NCBI GenBank assembly: GCA_022822425.1
Contig: JAJEBS010000174.1
Coordinates: forward strand, 1-43,932
DNA: 43,932 bases
Reading direction: 5' to 3'
From: Gemmatimonadota bacterium
GTDB taxonomy: Bacteria > Gemmatimonadota > Gemmatimonadetes > Longimicrobiales > Gaopeijiaceae
Within the stretch, counting starts at the first letter, position 1. The number at the start of each line of letters is the position of its first letter. A model generated the notes under the pieces. The model saw only the letters and a program-made list of their open reading frames with translations. It was not told the origin of the DNA and did not search any database. The position numbers and the translations under genes were made by a program. Below are positions 43,620 to 43,932 of the stretch, in pieces.

Positions 43620-43643
43620 TTTGAGAAACAAGCAAATCTCAAA
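43620..43643. promoter_or_regulatory. Inverted repeat directly upstream of the sigma-54 promoter
   Basis: TTTGAGA (43620-43626) and TCTCAAA (43637-43643) are perfect 7-bp arms around a 10-bp centre, ending one base before the -24 element. The spacing fits a dimeric operator. Activator sites for sigma-54 usually lie further upstream, so a repressor or overlapping-promoter role is also possible. Confidence 0.55.
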
Positions 43644-43644
43644 G

Positions 43645-43660
43645 TTGGCACCACTTTTGC
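43645..43660 (+). promoter_or_regulatory. Sigma-54 (RpoN) -24/-12 promoter
   Basis: TTGGCACCACTTTTGC matches the sigma-54 consensus: GG of the -24 element and GC of the -12 element are separated by exactly 10 bp, with TTGGCAC and TTTTGC flanks. It points at the lipoprotein gene (ATG 43732), giving a predicted 5' leader of about 60 nt. Sigma-54 promoters need an AAA+ enhancer-binding activator, which is not in the window. Confidence 0.75.
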
Positions 43661-43731
43661 GACTGCCGGGGCACGCGACTCTTTCCCAGCCACCTCAGGC
43701 CGGTATTCATTCCCAACACTCAGGAGGTTCC

Positions 43732-43932
43732 ATGACCCGACTCAAGCTCCTTGCCACGGCAACGCTGATGGCCCTGACCTTCACCGCCTGCGACGAGGGC
43801 ACTCCGCCGCCTGTGGAGCCCCTGCCGCCGCCGACTCCCGTGGGGACGATCTCCGGGACGGTGACGATCGAAGGGACGGCCGCCAGCGGCATCACCGCCA
43901 CCCTGTCGTCCGGTGCGACCACCACGACGGGG
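43732..43932 (+). CDS. 5' end of a lipoprotein with a carboxypeptidase-regulatory-like domain (runs off the right edge)
   Basis: The frame from ATG 43732 stays open to the window edge (67 codons). AGGAGG at 43722-43727 is 4 nt upstream. A lipoprotein signal ends in FTAC (Cys20), followed by a Pro-rich spacer (GTPPPVEPLPPPTP) and the start of a beta-domain (VGTISGTVTIEG) like carboxypeptidase-regulatory or Ig-like surface repeats. It is probably surface- or periplasm-exposed and controlled by sigma-54. The function is unknown because most of the protein is missing. Confidence 0.8.
   Translation, partial: MTRLKLLATATLMALTFTACDEGTPPPVEPLPPPTPVGTISGTVTIEGTAASGITATLSSGATTTTG

Larger units (their letters stand above)
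43324..43731. other. AT-rich divergent promoter region
   Basis: About 400 bp of much lower GC than its surroundings separate the AraC-like gene from the lipoprotein gene. Poly-T stretches (near 43500 and 43530) and small hairpins occur (for example GGGC/GCCC near 43445). No frame here has a start signal and recognisable product. The downstream part holds an inverted repeat and a sigma-54 promoter, listed separately. Confidence 0.6.

Overview
The window reads as GC-rich (roughly two thirds G+C by eye) chromosomal DNA from a free-living, Gram-negative, aerobically respiring bacterium. The best guess is Gemmatimonadota or a close relative. The guess rests on the mix of a ba3-type oxidase, several large exported peptidases (S46, M16, S9), a periplasmic molybdenum hydroxylase and a Tat-exported class V aminotransferase. 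It is inferred from gene content; there is no rRNA or other marker to confirm it. I found no tRNA, rRNA or CRISPR array.

Layout. (1) 1-2902: the 5' end of an unknown gene running off the left edge, a 0.45 kb non-coding stretch, then a compact ba3-type cytochrome c oxidase operon (subunits IIa, II, I). (2) 2906-7525: an accessory island, visibly lower in GC in its first 3.6 kb. It holds an AAA+ ATPase/subtilisin pair that matches the ietAS anti-phage defence system, with the protease gene interrupted by a one-base frameshift. It also holds a VapBC-type toxin-antitoxin pair, an array of five 9-bp motifs spaced exactly 31 bp apart, and a small broken membrane-protein gene. (3) 7684-16721: a leftward run with an HhH-GPD DNA glycosylase, a sterol-desaturase-type hydroxylase, the AddB and AddA double-strand-break repair nucleases, and an overlapping metallo-beta-lactamase-fold hydrolase. 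(4) 16870-24445: rightward genes for a YfbK-like VWA protein, an M16 zinc peptidase, a Tat-exported PLP enzyme and a DUF4143-type ATPase.

(5) 24552-32145: a leftward, tightly overlapping operon. It encodes a Tat-exported 2Fe-2S subunit, a molybdopterin subunit, an FAD/Fe-S subunit, a b-type cytochrome membrane anchor, a 140-residue helical protein of unknown function and an S46 dipeptidyl-peptidase lipoprotein. The first four look like a periplasmic aldehyde or N-heterocycle oxidase feeding electrons to the quinone pool. An aldehyde dehydrogenase lies just upstream (32273-33640). (6) 33763-36959: ThyX thymidylate synthase and an S9 prolyl-oligopeptidase-family peptidase. (7) 37044-41277: a one-polypeptide two-component system (GAF-PAS-kinase-receiver-winged helix) divergent from a LuxR-type regulator, across a 0.64 kb intergenic region with inverted repeats.

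(8) 41292-43932 is the most unusual part. An AraC-like regulator gene overlaps by 4 nt a TnpB-like gene whose product appears to lack the first catalytic RuvC aspartate, the zinc finger and the last RuvC motif. Two near-identical 29-bp hairpins lie within and beyond the 3' end of the tnpB-like gene. The pair is divergent from a lipoprotein gene preceded by a textbook sigma-54 (-24/-12) promoter with an inverted repeat directly upstream. This could be a decayed insertion sequence or a domesticated RNA-guided regulator; sequence alone does not decide.
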